Source: Paludibacteraceae bacterium (GTDB taxonomy: Bacteria; Bacteroidota; Bacteroidia; Bacteroidales; Paludibacteraceae). Taken from it: 64,000 bases of DNA. Location: positions 1 to 64,000 of the forward strand of contig JAKSKU010000005.1 in NCBI GenBank assembly GCA_024401565.1, given 5' to 3'. The notes beneath the pieces were generated by a model. It saw only the letters and a program-made list of their open reading frames with translations, did not search any database and had not been told where the DNA came from. Numbering within the stretch: position 1 is the stretch's first letter; every line of letters starts with the position of its first letter. The translations under genes and the position numbers were made by a program. Below are positions 49,063 to 57,905 of the stretch, in pieces.

Positions 49063-49977
49063 TCACTCCATTTCATTCAATATCACTTGTGGAGAAGTTC
49101 CCATTAAAGATATTGCAGAAATCTTATGACCTCCATTCGCATTTAGAGAATGTCCACAATGATAGAGTTGGTCATCAACAATCAACCATCTATCATGAGA
49201 CTCATTTTTCCAGCGACGAATATCAATATGATTATTAGGAAACAAGCGATCATGTTCCGCCATAAGACGAGTCATTCCTTGCCCAACACCATTGGTAAAA
49301 ATAGTAGCCTTAACACCATCTTTTCGTACATCAAGAATATCAAGAGTTAAAGCAGACACGTATGCGTCTATGATAATAACACGATCAATAGCCCTACGAA
49401 TAAGTGTTTCAAGAGCTATTCGTGCTGTATAGAAATCTCCTTCCATAAACACCATTTCAGCAGGAGGAGTAGATGTCTGAATAAAAAAATCAAGTTGCTG
49501 CTGTTGTTTATCTTGTCTATCCTCTATTTGTAACATTCGTTTGTCCATACGTTCTTGAAGAGATATTAGATGTTGACTAAAACTATATCCTCGCATGATA
49601 TGTTGTCGTAATATGCTTGTAGACCATCTCCTAAACGCAGTAGCATTAATACTATTTACTCTATATCCAACAGACAATATTACATCAAGATTATAAAATA
49701 TAGTTGAATACTTCTGTTTTCCATCATTACCCATATGTTCCAAAATGGAACATGTGCTATCTTTATCAAGTTCTCCACTCTTGAATATATTATTTAAATG
49801 TTTTGTAATGGCAGGACGTTGCGTACCAAACAAATCTGCTATCTGCTGCTGTGTAAGCCATACAGTTTCTTGTTCCGCATCAAACTTAACCTCCAAACTA
49901 ACTTTATTATCAACATGATAAAGGACAATTTGAGATTCCATGGCATCTACCGTCTGTGTATCAAAACTTTTATTCAT
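49063..49977 (-). CDS. RhuM-domain protein fused to a phospholipase D-like domain
   Basis: A 304-residue protein. The RhuM (virulence protein) domain covers about 14-145: VSLEVKFDAEQETVWLTQQQ, FGTQRPAITKHLNNIF, NLDVILSVGYRVNS and FRRWSTSILRQHI. A coiled linker follows (MDKRMLQIEDRQDKQQQQL). The C-terminal part (about 180-300) is PLD-like: RVIIIDAYVSALTLDIL and the catalytic-type SHDRWLIVDD, which reads H-x-R-x4-D instead of H-x-K-x4-D. Such fusions are common accessory genes in Bacteroidales and may act in phage defence; this is inferred. Confidence 0.85.
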   Translation of the reverse strand: MNKSFDTQTVDAMESQIVLYHVDNKVSLEVKFDAEQETVWLTQQQIADLFGTQRPAITKHLNNIFKSGELDKDSTCSILEHMGNDGKQKYSTIFYNLDVILSVGYRVNSINATAFRRWSTSILRQHIMRGYSFSQHLISLQERMDKRMLQIEDRQDKQQQQLDFFIQTSTPPAEMVFMEGDFYTARIALETLIRRAIDRVIIIDAYVSALTLDILDVRKDGVKATIFTNGVGQGMTRLMAEHDRLFPNNHIDIRRWKNESHDRWLIVDDQLYHCGHSLNANGGHKISAISLMGTSPQVILNEME

Positions 49978-50003
49978 AATTTTTTCTGCATTTAACCAAT
50001 TCC

Positions 50004-51164
50004 TTACTCCACTTCATATTCTCCTCCCATCGTCTCCCTTACAACACCATCCATTTCCAAGTCAAATAGCATATCGGCAATCTCTGCAATCGGTTTACCC
50101 AAATGTCTGGCAATGATATCTTTATGTGATGCTCCTGCCGACGCAAGGAATTCCACAATGAGTTTTTTATCTCCGTCGAGGTTAAGATCCGGCATTGATG
50201 GCGTTTGCGGTGTTTTCGGAGCAATCGTTTTTATTCCATGATTTGGCAAATCACGGAACGAATTATTTCCAGAAAGGATTTCATCCACGTCGGCTGCAGA
50301 AGTAATCAAACGGGCTTTTCCACTACGAATCAACGCATTGCAGCCTTCACTTTGCAATCTTGTGTAGTCGCCAGGCAACGCACACAACGGCACTCCATAA
50401 CGATGGCTCCAATCAGCAGTATACATTGAGCCTCCATTCCCTTTACTTTCCACCACAATCACGACGTCGGCAATAGCTGCGATAATTCGGTTGCGGTCGA
50501 CAAAGTTTTTATTGTCAGTTGCCGTGTGAAACGAGTACTGCGTCATCAATCCTCCGCTTTCCATGATATCTCTCGTATATCGACGGTGCTCCGCAGGATA
50601 AATGGAGGAGAAATTGGTTCCCATCACAGCAAGCGTCTGCATACCGTTTTCCAACGCCGCACAATGGGCTGTGATATCAACGCCACGTGCCAGACCACTG
50701 ACAATCAATGCGTCCGGATACATTTTTGCAATATCCGCGACAAACGATTGCGTGAACTCTTTACCATAGTGCGACATGTTGCGTGTGCCAACAATGGATA
50801 TAATAATTCGTTTATTGAGAGACGCGGTGCCTTTATAATATAGGAAGAATGGGGCGTCTGTACGGCGGTTGACTAAAGACGACGGGTATTCTTCATCGTA
50901 GAGGGACAATATTCTGACTCCATTATTCTCCGCCAGTTCCAATTCCCGTTCCGCCAAACGAAGAAATGCAGCTCCGTTGTTAGCAATAGCAACTGCCGCA
51001 GATTCGTTTAGACGACACTGCTCCATCAGATCCTTTTGCGATAAGGAAAACACGTCTTCAAGACTGTTGAATTTTAAAGTGAGATAATTGATTTTAGCAG
51101 AACCGACACCATGAACAAATGTCAAAGCCATACCGTATAGGAAATCTTTTTTTGCATTCCACAT
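50004..51164 (-). CDS. dprA: DNA-processing protein DprA
   Basis: A 386-residue single-strand-DNA-binding protein that loads RecA during natural transformation. N-terminal helix-hairpin-helix-like region (about 10-80), the Rossmann Smf domain with SIVGTRNMSHYGKEFT, ALIVSGLARGVDITAHCAAL, VDRNRIIAAIADVVIVVES and GGSMYTADWSHRYGVPL, and a C-terminal winged helix (DKKLIVEFLASAGASHKDII). Full length and intact. Confidence 0.95.
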   Translation of the reverse strand: MWNAKKDFLYGMALTFVHGVGSAKINYLTLKFNSLEDVFSLSQKDLMEQCRLNESAAVAIANNGAAFLRLAERELELAENNGVRILSLYDEEYPSSLVNRRTDAPFFLYYKGTASLNKRIIISIVGTRNMSHYGKEFTQSFVADIAKMYPDALIVSGLARGVDITAHCAALENGMQTLAVMGTNFSSIYPAEHRRYTRDIMESGGLMTQYSFHTATDNKNFVDRNRIIAAIADVVIVVESKGNGGSMYTADWSHRYGVPLCALPGDYTRLQSEGCNALIRSGKARLITSAADVDEILSGNNSFRDLPNHGIKTIAPKTPQTPSMPDLNLDGDKKLIVEFLASAGASHKDIIARHLGKPIAEIADMLFDLEMDGVVRETMGGEYEVE

Positions 51165-51217
51165 AATGACTAAATTTTAACAATCATAAAACATGTTAGT
51201 ATCACAAAGATACAAAA

Positions 51218-51247
51218 AAGATCCAGACTCTTACAAGTCCGGATCTT
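51218..51247 (-). terminator. Terminator of the GLUG-motif protein gene
   Basis: AAGATCCAGACT (from 51218) pairs with AGTCCGGATCTT (ending 51247) with one mismatch; read on the minus strand it is followed by T6. Confidence 0.85.
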
Positions 51248-51269
51248 AATTCTTCCAGTGTCAATGAAA

Positions 51270-53669
51270 TTAACCTTTCACAACCACCTTCAACGCTGCT
51301 CCATTAACACATATGATGTAAATTCCATTGTTGAGCTCACCATTCTTGCTTGTCACATCTTTTCCCGCCATGTCGAAAATCAAGAACGATTCCACACCCA
51401 ACACTCTGATTTCTCGTCCGTTCACAGCGACAGAAAATGATGGTTTCTCATCTTCATTATCATCACTGTCGGTATTGTCATCCGTCTCATTGCAATAACC
51501 AAGTGTTTCATCATAAATCACAATGCCATGCGTTGGATCCAAGACAGGATATGGATCGACACCCAACGTCTGATACCATACAGTCTGCTCCTGACCTTCA
51601 TTCAACTTCACACATATCGCACCGCTTGCAAAATCTTCCGCAGATGTGAATATCAATGTATCACAAGTGTTGTCAGTAGACGTCGGTAAAGTATAGGAAT
51701 TATTGACATTTTCCAAATTATATGCACTTATAGCAAAATTCTGATTCCCATTCAAATAACTATATACAATACAATTATCTATTGTAGACGCATTGTAGTT
51801 TGTGATACCGGTAAAACCACTAGCAATAACAGTATCCCCAATAAAACAACAATTCCTTATTATTCCATTGTTTTCATCGGCAAAACCAGAACAATAATAA
51901 CCGGGAGACATATCCTTGACCATACATCTTTCAATAACTCCCTCATTATCCACAACCAAACCAGAACTACGATTTCCTGTCGTCACCATACTGTCAGATA
52001 CACAATTGACAATAACTCCTTTATTATGATAAACCAATGGTGCACCATAATTAACGACTGACTTACCCTTTGACATTGTCAGATTCTTTATAGTATCTGA
52101 AATCGAATAGAAAAGAGGTCCTTCTATTCCTCTAGTTGCAAAACAAGAATAAAAATTTGAAATCACATGTCCATTTCCATCAAAAGTTCCTTCATAATCC
52201 TTGCCATACAAAATTGTTATCCACGGACCATTTTCCTCACTGCAAACAGACGACATATCTATATCCGCAGTTAAAACCGCATCAATGGAAGGATTGCCAT
52301 TCTCCACAATATCCTTGAATAAAACAAGATCCTCAGCACTACCGATTTCAAACGGAGAGTTTTCATACTGCTTCATATAGGAAGGCAAGTAATGCAAGCA
52401 TACATCACACTTGTTGTCTCCATTTTCATCAATATGATCCGGATTCATAATGACGGTGTCAATAGACAAAGAGTCTCCAAACTTAAAGTTTTCATATGTA
52501 GCCCTATATGGTAAACTTGCATCCGGACATTCCAAAAATACGGAGTCTACCTTCACAAAATAATCATCCAAACCTGCTGCCAAATAAGGCAAGACGAAAT
52601 CATCATCCAAATTCTGAGCCCAAACCAATGTGTCCAATCCATCATTCAAAGCCACGCAAGCCGCACCATTATAAAAAGGAGTCAATTGGGTATATCTCAC
52701 AAATTCTGTTCGAGGAGAATCTCCAGTTCCAGCAATAATACGAGTCGTACGCTGTTCAGGAATGCAATATGTCACACATCGTTTGGTAGTCACCGCACTT
52801 CCTTTGTATAATCCGACAAAGGCTCCTGATAGTTTTTCCACGTATGGTACATATCCTGTATTATAACTTACGTCTATCTTACTATCCTCCAAAATTCCAC
52901 AAAATCCACCAAATGTGCCACCTGTTCCTAAAGGCAACACAAATCCTTTATTGATGGAATAGAGCATTGTACTGTTTTTTGATGCTTGTCCGACAACTCC
53001 ACCTCCACTTGTAGAACCAACATATATACCTCCATTATTGACACACTGTGTGATATCTGTGCTTTTAATCTCTCCACAAATACCCCCAGCATTAATACTA
53101 CCAGATACGATACCATTATTTGTACATTCTGTAATTACAGACCCTGTTGCATAACCACATATTCCTCCAGCACTTGGACCGATAATTTTTATATTACTAT
53201 AACAATTGTTTATTACGCTGTTTGACGCCTCCGCGCATATACCTCCTGCATATCCGAGTCTGGTTGTACATTTCAACGAATCTCCATATACCGACACATT
53301 CTTAACGACAGCATATCTAAGACTCTTAAACAATCCGACATTTTCCTTCGAAACCAATCGTAGGCTATCTATCCTATGATTGCCACCATCAAAAATACCT
53401 GAGTATAAATCAAAATCATCTCCTATTGGAATCCATTCTGATTTCAATGTCGCCATGTTGATGTCTGCTATCAGCGTCGCACATGCTTCCCTCTTTGGTG
53501 ATTCCGTATAATCTCCAGCCACATATCCACTAAACCACAACAATTCATCAGCTGTGGAAATCATAAACGGTCTCTCCTCACTACCGTCTCCCGCAGCTGG
53601 CTTTGTCTGCGCATTTAGATCAAACAAACTAACAGCAGTCAATAATAATAATAATAATATCTTCTTCAT
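51270..53669 (-). CDS. Secreted GLUG-motif surface protein with T9SS-type tail
   Basis: A 799-residue secreted protein: signal peptide (about 1-20), then a right-handed beta-helix-like ladder with GLUG motifs (GSEERPFMISTADELLWFSG, DGGNHRIDSLRLV, YAGGICAEASNSVI, SAGGICGYATGSVI, NAGGICGEIKSTDI), repeated in a second block at about 440-650 (FEIGSAEDLVLFKDIV, FDGNGHVISNFYSCF). The C terminus, REIRVLGVESFLIFDMAGKD and NNGIYIICVNGAALKVVVKG, is a Por/T9SS-like sorting domain. GLUG proteins are often adhesins; substrate and role unknown. Confidence 0.85.
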   Translation of the reverse strand: MKKILLLLLLTAVSLFDLNAQTKPAAGDGSEERPFMISTADELLWFSGYVAGDYTESPKREACATLIADINMATLKSEWIPIGDDFDLYSGIFDGGNHRIDSLRLVSKENVGLFKSLRYAVVKNVSVYGDSLKCTTRLGYAGGICAEASNSVINNCYSNIKIIGPSAGGICGYATGSVITECTNNGIVSGSINAGGICGEIKSTDITQCVNNGGIYVGSTSGGGVVGQASKNSTMLYSINKGFVLPLGTGGTFGGFCGILEDSKIDVSYNTGYVPYVEKLSGAFVGLYKGSAVTTKRCVTYCIPEQRTTRIIAGTGDSPRTEFVRYTQLTPFYNGAACVALNDGLDTLVWAQNLDDDFVLPYLAAGLDDYFVKVDSVFLECPDASLPYRATYENFKFGDSLSIDTVIMNPDHIDENGDNKCDVCLHYLPSYMKQYENSPFEIGSAEDLVLFKDIVENGNPSIDAVLTADIDMSSVCSEENGPWITILYGKDYEGTFDGNGHVISNFYSCFATRGIEGPLFYSISDTIKNLTMSKGKSVVNYGAPLVYHNKGVIVNCVSDSMVTTGNRSSGLVVDNEGVIERCMVKDMSPGYYCSGFADENNGIIRNCCFIGDTVIASGFTGITNYNASTIDNCIVYSYLNGNQNFAISAYNLENVNNSYTLPTSTDNTCDTLIFTSAEDFASGAICVKLNEGQEQTVWYQTLGVDPYPVLDPTHGIVIYDETLGYCNETDDNTDSDDNEDEKPSFSVAVNGREIRVLGVESFLIFDMAGKDVTSKNGELNNGIYIICVNGAALKVVVKG

Positions 53670-53810
53670 GTAATAACCAGTATCAGCATTAGCGTCTTTA
53701 AAAACGTCACAAATATACTCAATATTTTGTCATTACCGTAACCGAATAACAAAAACACACAAACTATCAAAATAGATTTACATTCTGCTTTCACTTTAAT
53801 CAAAAAAGTG

Positions 53811-53818
53811 TAATTTTG
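53811..53818 (+). promoter_or_regulatory. -7 box of the PurF-like gene
   Basis: TAATTTTG, 37 bp before the start codon; CTTT lies about 20 bp upstream as a weak -33 box. Confidence 0.5.
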
Positions 53819-53855
53819 CATTACAAACTGAAATTAACTTAACACATAAAACGAT

Positions 53856-55721
53856 ATGTGCGGAATAGCATACGTAAGATTAAGAAAGCCGCTTAAGTAT
53901 TATTACGAAAAGTATGGTTCTTGGAAATACGGTCTTGAAAAGCTGTATATCCTAATGGAAAAGCAACACAATCGCGGTCAGGAAGGCGCTGGTTTGGCTT
54001 GCGTCAAACTTCATGCTAAACCTGGCGAGGAATACATTTTCCGTGAGAGAGCCGAGGGCGGTCAGGCTATCGACAAAATCTTCGAATCAGTTTATCAGAA
54101 CTATCAGAATCTTTCTCCAGAAATATGGGCAGACCCGGATTACGCGGCCGACAATCTTCCTTTCGCCGGAGAGATGTATCTTGGACATCTTCGTTACAGC
54201 ACAACCGGCAAATCCGGTTTATCATACGTGCATCCTTTCTTGCGTCGTAGCAACTGGAAGGATCGTACTTTGGTGTTGGCCGGTAATTTCAATCTTACCA
54301 ATGTCGACGAGGTTTTCGCCAATCTAACTCGTATCGGCCAGCATCCTCGTGATATGGGCGACACAATCCTTATGCTTGAGACTATCGGCCACCAGCTTGA
54401 TATGGAGGTTCAGCGTAAGTTTAATGAATACGACGCTCAGGGCAAATCATACGATGAGATTTCCGAACTTATCGAGAAGAATGTCGACTTGGGAGAGGTG
54501 ATTCGCAGAAGCGAGAAGGGCTTCGACGGTGGTTACTGCATCTGCGGTATGGTAGGTCACGGTGACTCGTTCATCTTCCGTGATCCAAACGGAATCCGTC
54601 CAGCTTTCTATTATTACGACGACGAGATCATCGTTGCTGCAAGTGAGCGTCCAGTTATCCAGACGGTGATGAATGTCAAGATGGATGACATCAAGGAGCT
54701 TGAGCCTGGTCAGGCAATCATCATCAAGAAAGACGCGTCATTCCACCTTGAGCAGATCCGTGAGGCTGGAGAGATCAAGAAATGTTCATTCGAGCGTATC
54801 TATTTCTCACGCGGTAGTGATATCGACATCTACCAGGAGCGTAAAAAACTTGGTGAGCTTCTGACTCCACAGATTCTAAAGGCTGTCGACAACGACTTGA
54901 ACAACTCCGTCTTCTCATTTATTCCAAACACAGCCGAAGTGGCATTCTACGGAATGATGCACGGTATTGAAAATGAGATGATTGAGGATAAGAAACGTGC
55001 GATTCTTTCAGGCAAGAAATTCTCTGATGAAGAATTAGACAAAATCCTTTCTGCTCGTCCACGTCAGGAGAAGATCGCCATCAAGGATATCAAGATGCGC
55101 ACATTCATCGCGCAGGATAAAAACCGTAATGATATGGCAGCCCACGTCTACGATATCACTTACGGATCTATCCACCCAAAGACAGACAACCTTGTAGTGA
55201 TCGACGATTCAATCGTGAGAGGTACGACTTTGAAGCAGAGTATCATCAAAATTCTTAACCGTCTTGAGCCAAAGAAGATCGTCATCGTATCGTCGTCTCC
55301 ACAGGTTCGTTTCCCAGACTGCTACGGTATCGACATGAGCCGAATGAGTGAGTTTATCGCATTCAAGGCTGCCATCTCACTTCTTAAGAAGAGAGGTATG
55401 GAAAACGTCATCGAGGAAGTATACAAGAAGAGCAAGGCTCAGGTGGGCAAGAAGAAAGAGGAGTATGTCAACTACGTTAAGGACATCTACTCTCCATTCA
55501 CCGACGATGAGATCTCAGCAGAGATTGCAGAATTGCTTACTCCAAAAGAGGTTAAGACACCAGTAGAGATTGTTTATCAGTCACTTGAAAACCTTCACGT
55601 CGCATGTCCAAACCATAGTGGCGACTGGTATTTCTCTGGCGATTACCCTACTCCTGGAGGAAATCGTTTGGTGACTCACGCATTCATCAACTACTACGAA
55701 GGAAACGTAGACAAGAGATAA
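53856..55721 (+). CDS. Amidophosphoribosyltransferase-like enzyme (PurF family, long form)
   Basis: A 621-residue class II glutamine amidotransferase / phosphoribosyltransferase. MCGIAYVRL provides the N-terminal nucleophile Cys (Cys1 after Met removal); RGQEGAGLACVK and LGHLRYSTTGKSG fit the glutaminase domain. The PRPP-binding loop VVIDDSIVRGTTLKQSI and VSSSPQVRFPDCYGIDM lie in the second half. Classical PurF (step one of purine synthesis) is about 470-510 residues; this one has about 110 more, with inserted and C-terminal segments. Bacteroidetes often carry such a long paralogue, so whether it is the main PurF is open. Confidence 0.85.
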   Translation: MCGIAYVRLRKPLKYYYEKYGSWKYGLEKLYILMEKQHNRGQEGAGLACVKLHAKPGEEYIFRERAEGGQAIDKIFESVYQNYQNLSPEIWADPDYAADNLPFAGEMYLGHLRYSTTGKSGLSYVHPFLRRSNWKDRTLVLAGNFNLTNVDEVFANLTRIGQHPRDMGDTILMLETIGHQLDMEVQRKFNEYDAQGKSYDEISELIEKNVDLGEVIRRSEKGFDGGYCICGMVGHGDSFIFRDPNGIRPAFYYYDDEIIVAASERPVIQTVMNVKMDDIKELEPGQAIIIKKDASFHLEQIREAGEIKKCSFERIYFSRGSDIDIYQERKKLGELLTPQILKAVDNDLNNSVFSFIPNTAEVAFYGMMHGIENEMIEDKKRAILSGKKFSDEELDKILSARPRQEKIAIKDIKMRTFIAQDKNRNDMAAHVYDITYGSIHPKTDNLVVIDDSIVRGTTLKQSIIKILNRLEPKKIVIVSSSPQVRFPDCYGIDMSRMSEFIAFKAAISLLKKRGMENVIEEVYKKSKAQVGKKKEEYVNYVKDIYSPFTDDEISAEIAELLTPKEVKTPVEIVYQSLENLHVACPNHSGDWYFSGDYPTPGGNRLVTHAFINYYEGNVDKR

Positions 55722-55807
55722 TGCAGAATTCGTAATTCTTAATTCATAATTCGTAATTGTCGGTACAAGCCAACAGATTTGTATATTTCGGCAATATAGA
55801 ATCATTC

Positions 55808-55835
55808 GTAGAGACGGGGCATGTCCCCGTCTCTA
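55808..55835 (+). repeat. REP-like palindrome with GTAG foot, copy 3
   Basis: GTAGAGACGGGG, loop CATGT, CCCCGTCTCTA: a perfect 11-bp stem with GTAG at the 5' foot, followed by T7. It may also act as the PurF-like gene's terminator. Confidence 0.7.
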
Positions 55836-55889
55836 TTTTTTTCGCATTGCGACACCTATGATTTTTAGTAAAACAACCACAAGTGCCTC

Positions 55890-55992
55890 AAAAAACATAG
55901 TTGTGTTTATTTTTCTTGAGTAAAATGGAATTATCATACTCAAAAATCATAGTTATGGTTGTTTTTCTTGAGTAAAATGGAATTATCTCCAT
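55890..55992. repeat. 52-bp direct repeat pair
   Basis: CTTGAGTAAAATGGAATTAT begins at 55915 and again at 55967, each preceded by CATAGTTRTGKTTRTTTTT and CTCAAAAA. The two copies are nearly identical. No gene is associated. Confidence 0.75.
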
Positions 55993-56001
55993 TTTTATGC
56001 T

Positions 56002-56070
56002 GTGTTTGGCAGATTATCCGAAAATAAGTTGCCAAACACACGATTTTTTGACGTCTTTGGCAGATTATCG
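56002..56070 (+). promoter_or_regulatory. TTTGGCAGATTATC repeats overlapping the flavin reductase promoter
   Basis: TTTGGCAGATTATC occurs at about 56005 and 56056. The first is inside an inverted repeat GTGTTTGGCA (56002-56011) / TGCCAAACAC (56030-56039). The second supplies the TTTG -33 box (56056-56059), 20 bp before the -7 box TATTTTTG (56080-56087). A regulator binding this word would cover the promoter; this is inferred. Confidence 0.65.
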
Positions 56071-56105
56071 CAAATTTTATATTTTTGTATTCAAAACATA
56101 ACATT

Positions 56106-56735
56106 ATGAATCAATTATTTAGAAATTGCATTAAAGCAACAGTCTCAGCTTGCTTATTCAGCACGATACCAAGTTGCTCAGAAACTAAAAAAGAAGAAGT
56201 TGTAGCCGTTGAAAATGCGACTCTAACAAAACAAGAATTGTCAGTTTTGGGTGCAGAAGATGAATTTGACTTGATCGGCAAACAATGGATGCTAATCACA
56301 AGTGGAGACACATCAAAATACAACACTATGACTGCATCTTGGGGTGGATTCGGACATCTATGGGGAAAGAACGTTGCATTTATCTTCGTCCGCCCCGAGC
56401 GTTACACTCACGAATTCATCGAGGCCAACGACCGTCTCACTCTTTCTTTCTTCGACGAGAAATACAGACAGGCTTTGCAGATTTGCGGAACAAAGTCTGG
56501 CAGAGATGGCGACAAAGTTAAAGAGGCTGGTTTGACTCCTATCGCACTGGAATCCAACACAACAACATTCGACGAGGCACGTATGGTGCTTGATTGTCGC
56601 AAACTATTTAAGACCGAAATGACTGAGGCTGCTTTCTTGGATAAGGAAATCTGCAAACAGAATTACAGACCTGAACCTGGTGGTGGATTCCACACTATCT
56701 ATGTGGTGGAGATTGAGAATGTTTATGTGAAATAG
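56106..56735 (+). CDS. Lipoprotein-anchored flavin reductase-like protein
   Basis: A 209-residue protein with a lipoprotein signal (lipobox-like TIPSC, Cys24) and a flavin-reductase (FMN-binding split barrel) domain: FDLIGKQWMLITSGDTSKYN, TMTASWGGFGHLWGKNVAFI, VRPERYTHEFIEANDRLTLS, FCGTKSGRDGDKVKEAGLT-like run. Most relatives are cytoplasmic and lack the signal, so an extracytoplasmic location is unusual. ATG 56106 is chosen because it yields the signal peptide. It may bind FMN and reduce flavins or metals. Confidence 0.85.
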   Translation: MNQLFRNCIKATVSACLFSTIPSCSETKKEEVVAVENATLTKQELSVLGAEDEFDLIGKQWMLITSGDTSKYNTMTASWGGFGHLWGKNVAFIFVRPERYTHEFIEANDRLTLSFFDEKYRQALQICGTKSGRDGDKVKEAGLTPIALESNTTTFDEARMVLDCRKLFKTEMTEAAFLDKEICKQNYRPEPGGGFHTIYVVEIENVYVK

Positions 56736-56762
56736 TTAAGAGCTTAGAGCTTAAAGCTTAGA

Positions 56763-56791
56763 GAATGGGCAGGATTAAACCTGTCCCATTC
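56763..56791. terminator. Bidirectional terminator
   Basis: GAATGGGCAGG (56763-56773) pairs with CCTGTCCCATTC (56780-56791), between the convergent flavin reductase and acyltransferase genes. Confidence 0.85.
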
Positions 56792-56792
56792 T

Positions 56793-57683
56793 TTATTCTT
56801 TCCAAAAATCATAATAATTAAACCATTGCTCTGGATATTGGCGGACAATGGCCTCCAAAAATTCTATGTATTCCTGCATCGACGCGGATACTTTCATCTT
56901 TCTGTTCGTCTCCTTTGCCGCAGCCTCAGCTTTACGGCAGATGAAGCGGTATTTCTTGCCTGACTCTCTGACAGCAAAGAAATAGAAGGTGTCGGCACCA
57001 GTCATTGTGGCGATCTGGTGTGGACCAGGAGGGAAAGGTGCGTCATATCCTAGGAATTGTACCGTCTTAGCATCCTCTTCTCTGATGAATCGATCACCCT
57101 GAAAGCACACAACTTCATTCGATGCCAAAGCTGATTGGATTTTGAAAATGTGGTCGATATTTTCCGTTGAGACGGGGATGACTCCAAATGAGTTGGATCC
57201 CATCGTCGCCTCTAATTTATCCTTAATCTTCTGATACTCACCGTCGAGCATCACAACATTGAGTTTTGTACCGTATTCCTTCATAAACACTCGGCTCACC
57301 TCCCAGTTGCCAACATGGGCTCCAATCATCACGGCTCCCTTCTCCCCCCTCTTCAAATGGTCGATGAGGCAATCCATTCCGTCGAACGAGAAAGAAAATT
57401 CTTTTTCCAAGCCCGACGACGCTGCGATTTTGTCAATTATCACCTGACCGAAACGATAGTAATGCTGGAAAATCTTTCCGACTGCCACAAAAAACGATTT
57501 CTTATGAATCTTACGCCAATATCTCCAGCTTGCGGCTGTGGCTTTTGGAGCAAATGGCACGAAATATGGCACGACGACAAACAGGAACGCATACGCTGCG
57601 TTCAATCCTAAATGTTTGATTAGAAAGATGAAGAATCCGTATCCGAACGATCCTCCACGCGTCTTGCCATTCCAGTCGGCCAT
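56793..57683 (-). CDS. LpxL/HtrB-family acyltransferase
   Basis: A 296-residue membrane-associated acyltransferase with an N-terminal helix region (GYGFFIFLIKHLGLNAAYAFL), WRYWRKIHKKSF and the catalytic H-x4-E/D box in VMIGAHVGNWEVSR. VVCFQGDRFIREEDAKTVQFL and PFPPGPHQIA follow in family positions. Its sequence style is closer to acyltransferases of aryl-polyene/flexirubin clusters than to classical lipid A LpxL, and a fabG of the same style lies upstream. No ketosynthase or other cluster gene is present, so the substrate is open. Confidence 0.82.
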   Translation of the reverse strand: MADWNGKTRGGSFGYGFFIFLIKHLGLNAAYAFLFVVVPYFVPFAPKATAASWRYWRKIHKKSFFVAVGKIFQHYYRFGQVIIDKIAASSGLEKEFSFSFDGMDCLIDHLKRGEKGAVMIGAHVGNWEVSRVFMKEYGTKLNVVMLDGEYQKIKDKLEATMGSNSFGVIPVSTENIDHIFKIQSALASNEVVCFQGDRFIREEDAKTVQFLGYDAPFPPGPHQIATMTGADTFYFFAVRESGKKYRFICRKAEAAAKETNRKMKVSASMQEYIEFLEAIVRQYPEQWFNYYDFWKE

Positions 57684-57771
57684 AATTAATTATTAATGGT
57701 TTACAATCTCTTTTACTCTCCACAAAAAACAAAGTTTTTCTCCGAGTACACTGTGCCTCTGTGGTTTTCTT

Positions 57772-57838
57772 TACGCTCGCCCTTACGGGCTCGCGTTTGA
57801 ATGGAAGGCAAGGGCGTTCCGCCCTTTGCAATCCTCTT
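57772..57838. repeat. Partial copy of the MITE-like element
   Basis: The two hairpins GCTCGCCCTTACGGGCTCGC and AAGGGCGTTCCGCCCTTTG and the phrase GCAATCCTC match the core of 47211-47280. The terminal GTTGTCCA/TGGACAAC repeats are not seen here. Confidence 0.7.
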
Positions 57839-57856
57839 TTTACCCATCATAAAAAA

Positions 57857-57878
57857 GGGCAGAATTTCACTCCTGCCC
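57857..57878 (-). terminator. Terminator of fabG
   Basis: GGGCAG (57857-57862) pairs with CTGCCC (57873-57878); on the minus strand it is followed by T6. It separates fabG from the acyltransferase gene. Confidence 0.8.
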
Positions 57879-57905
57879 AAATATAGAATTGTTTGAAAAT
57901 TCTGA

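Noticed and set aside
49063..49977. RhuM gene as a sign of a prophage
   Set aside because: No phage structural, integrase or lysis genes are near; RhuM genes often stand alone in Bacteroidales.
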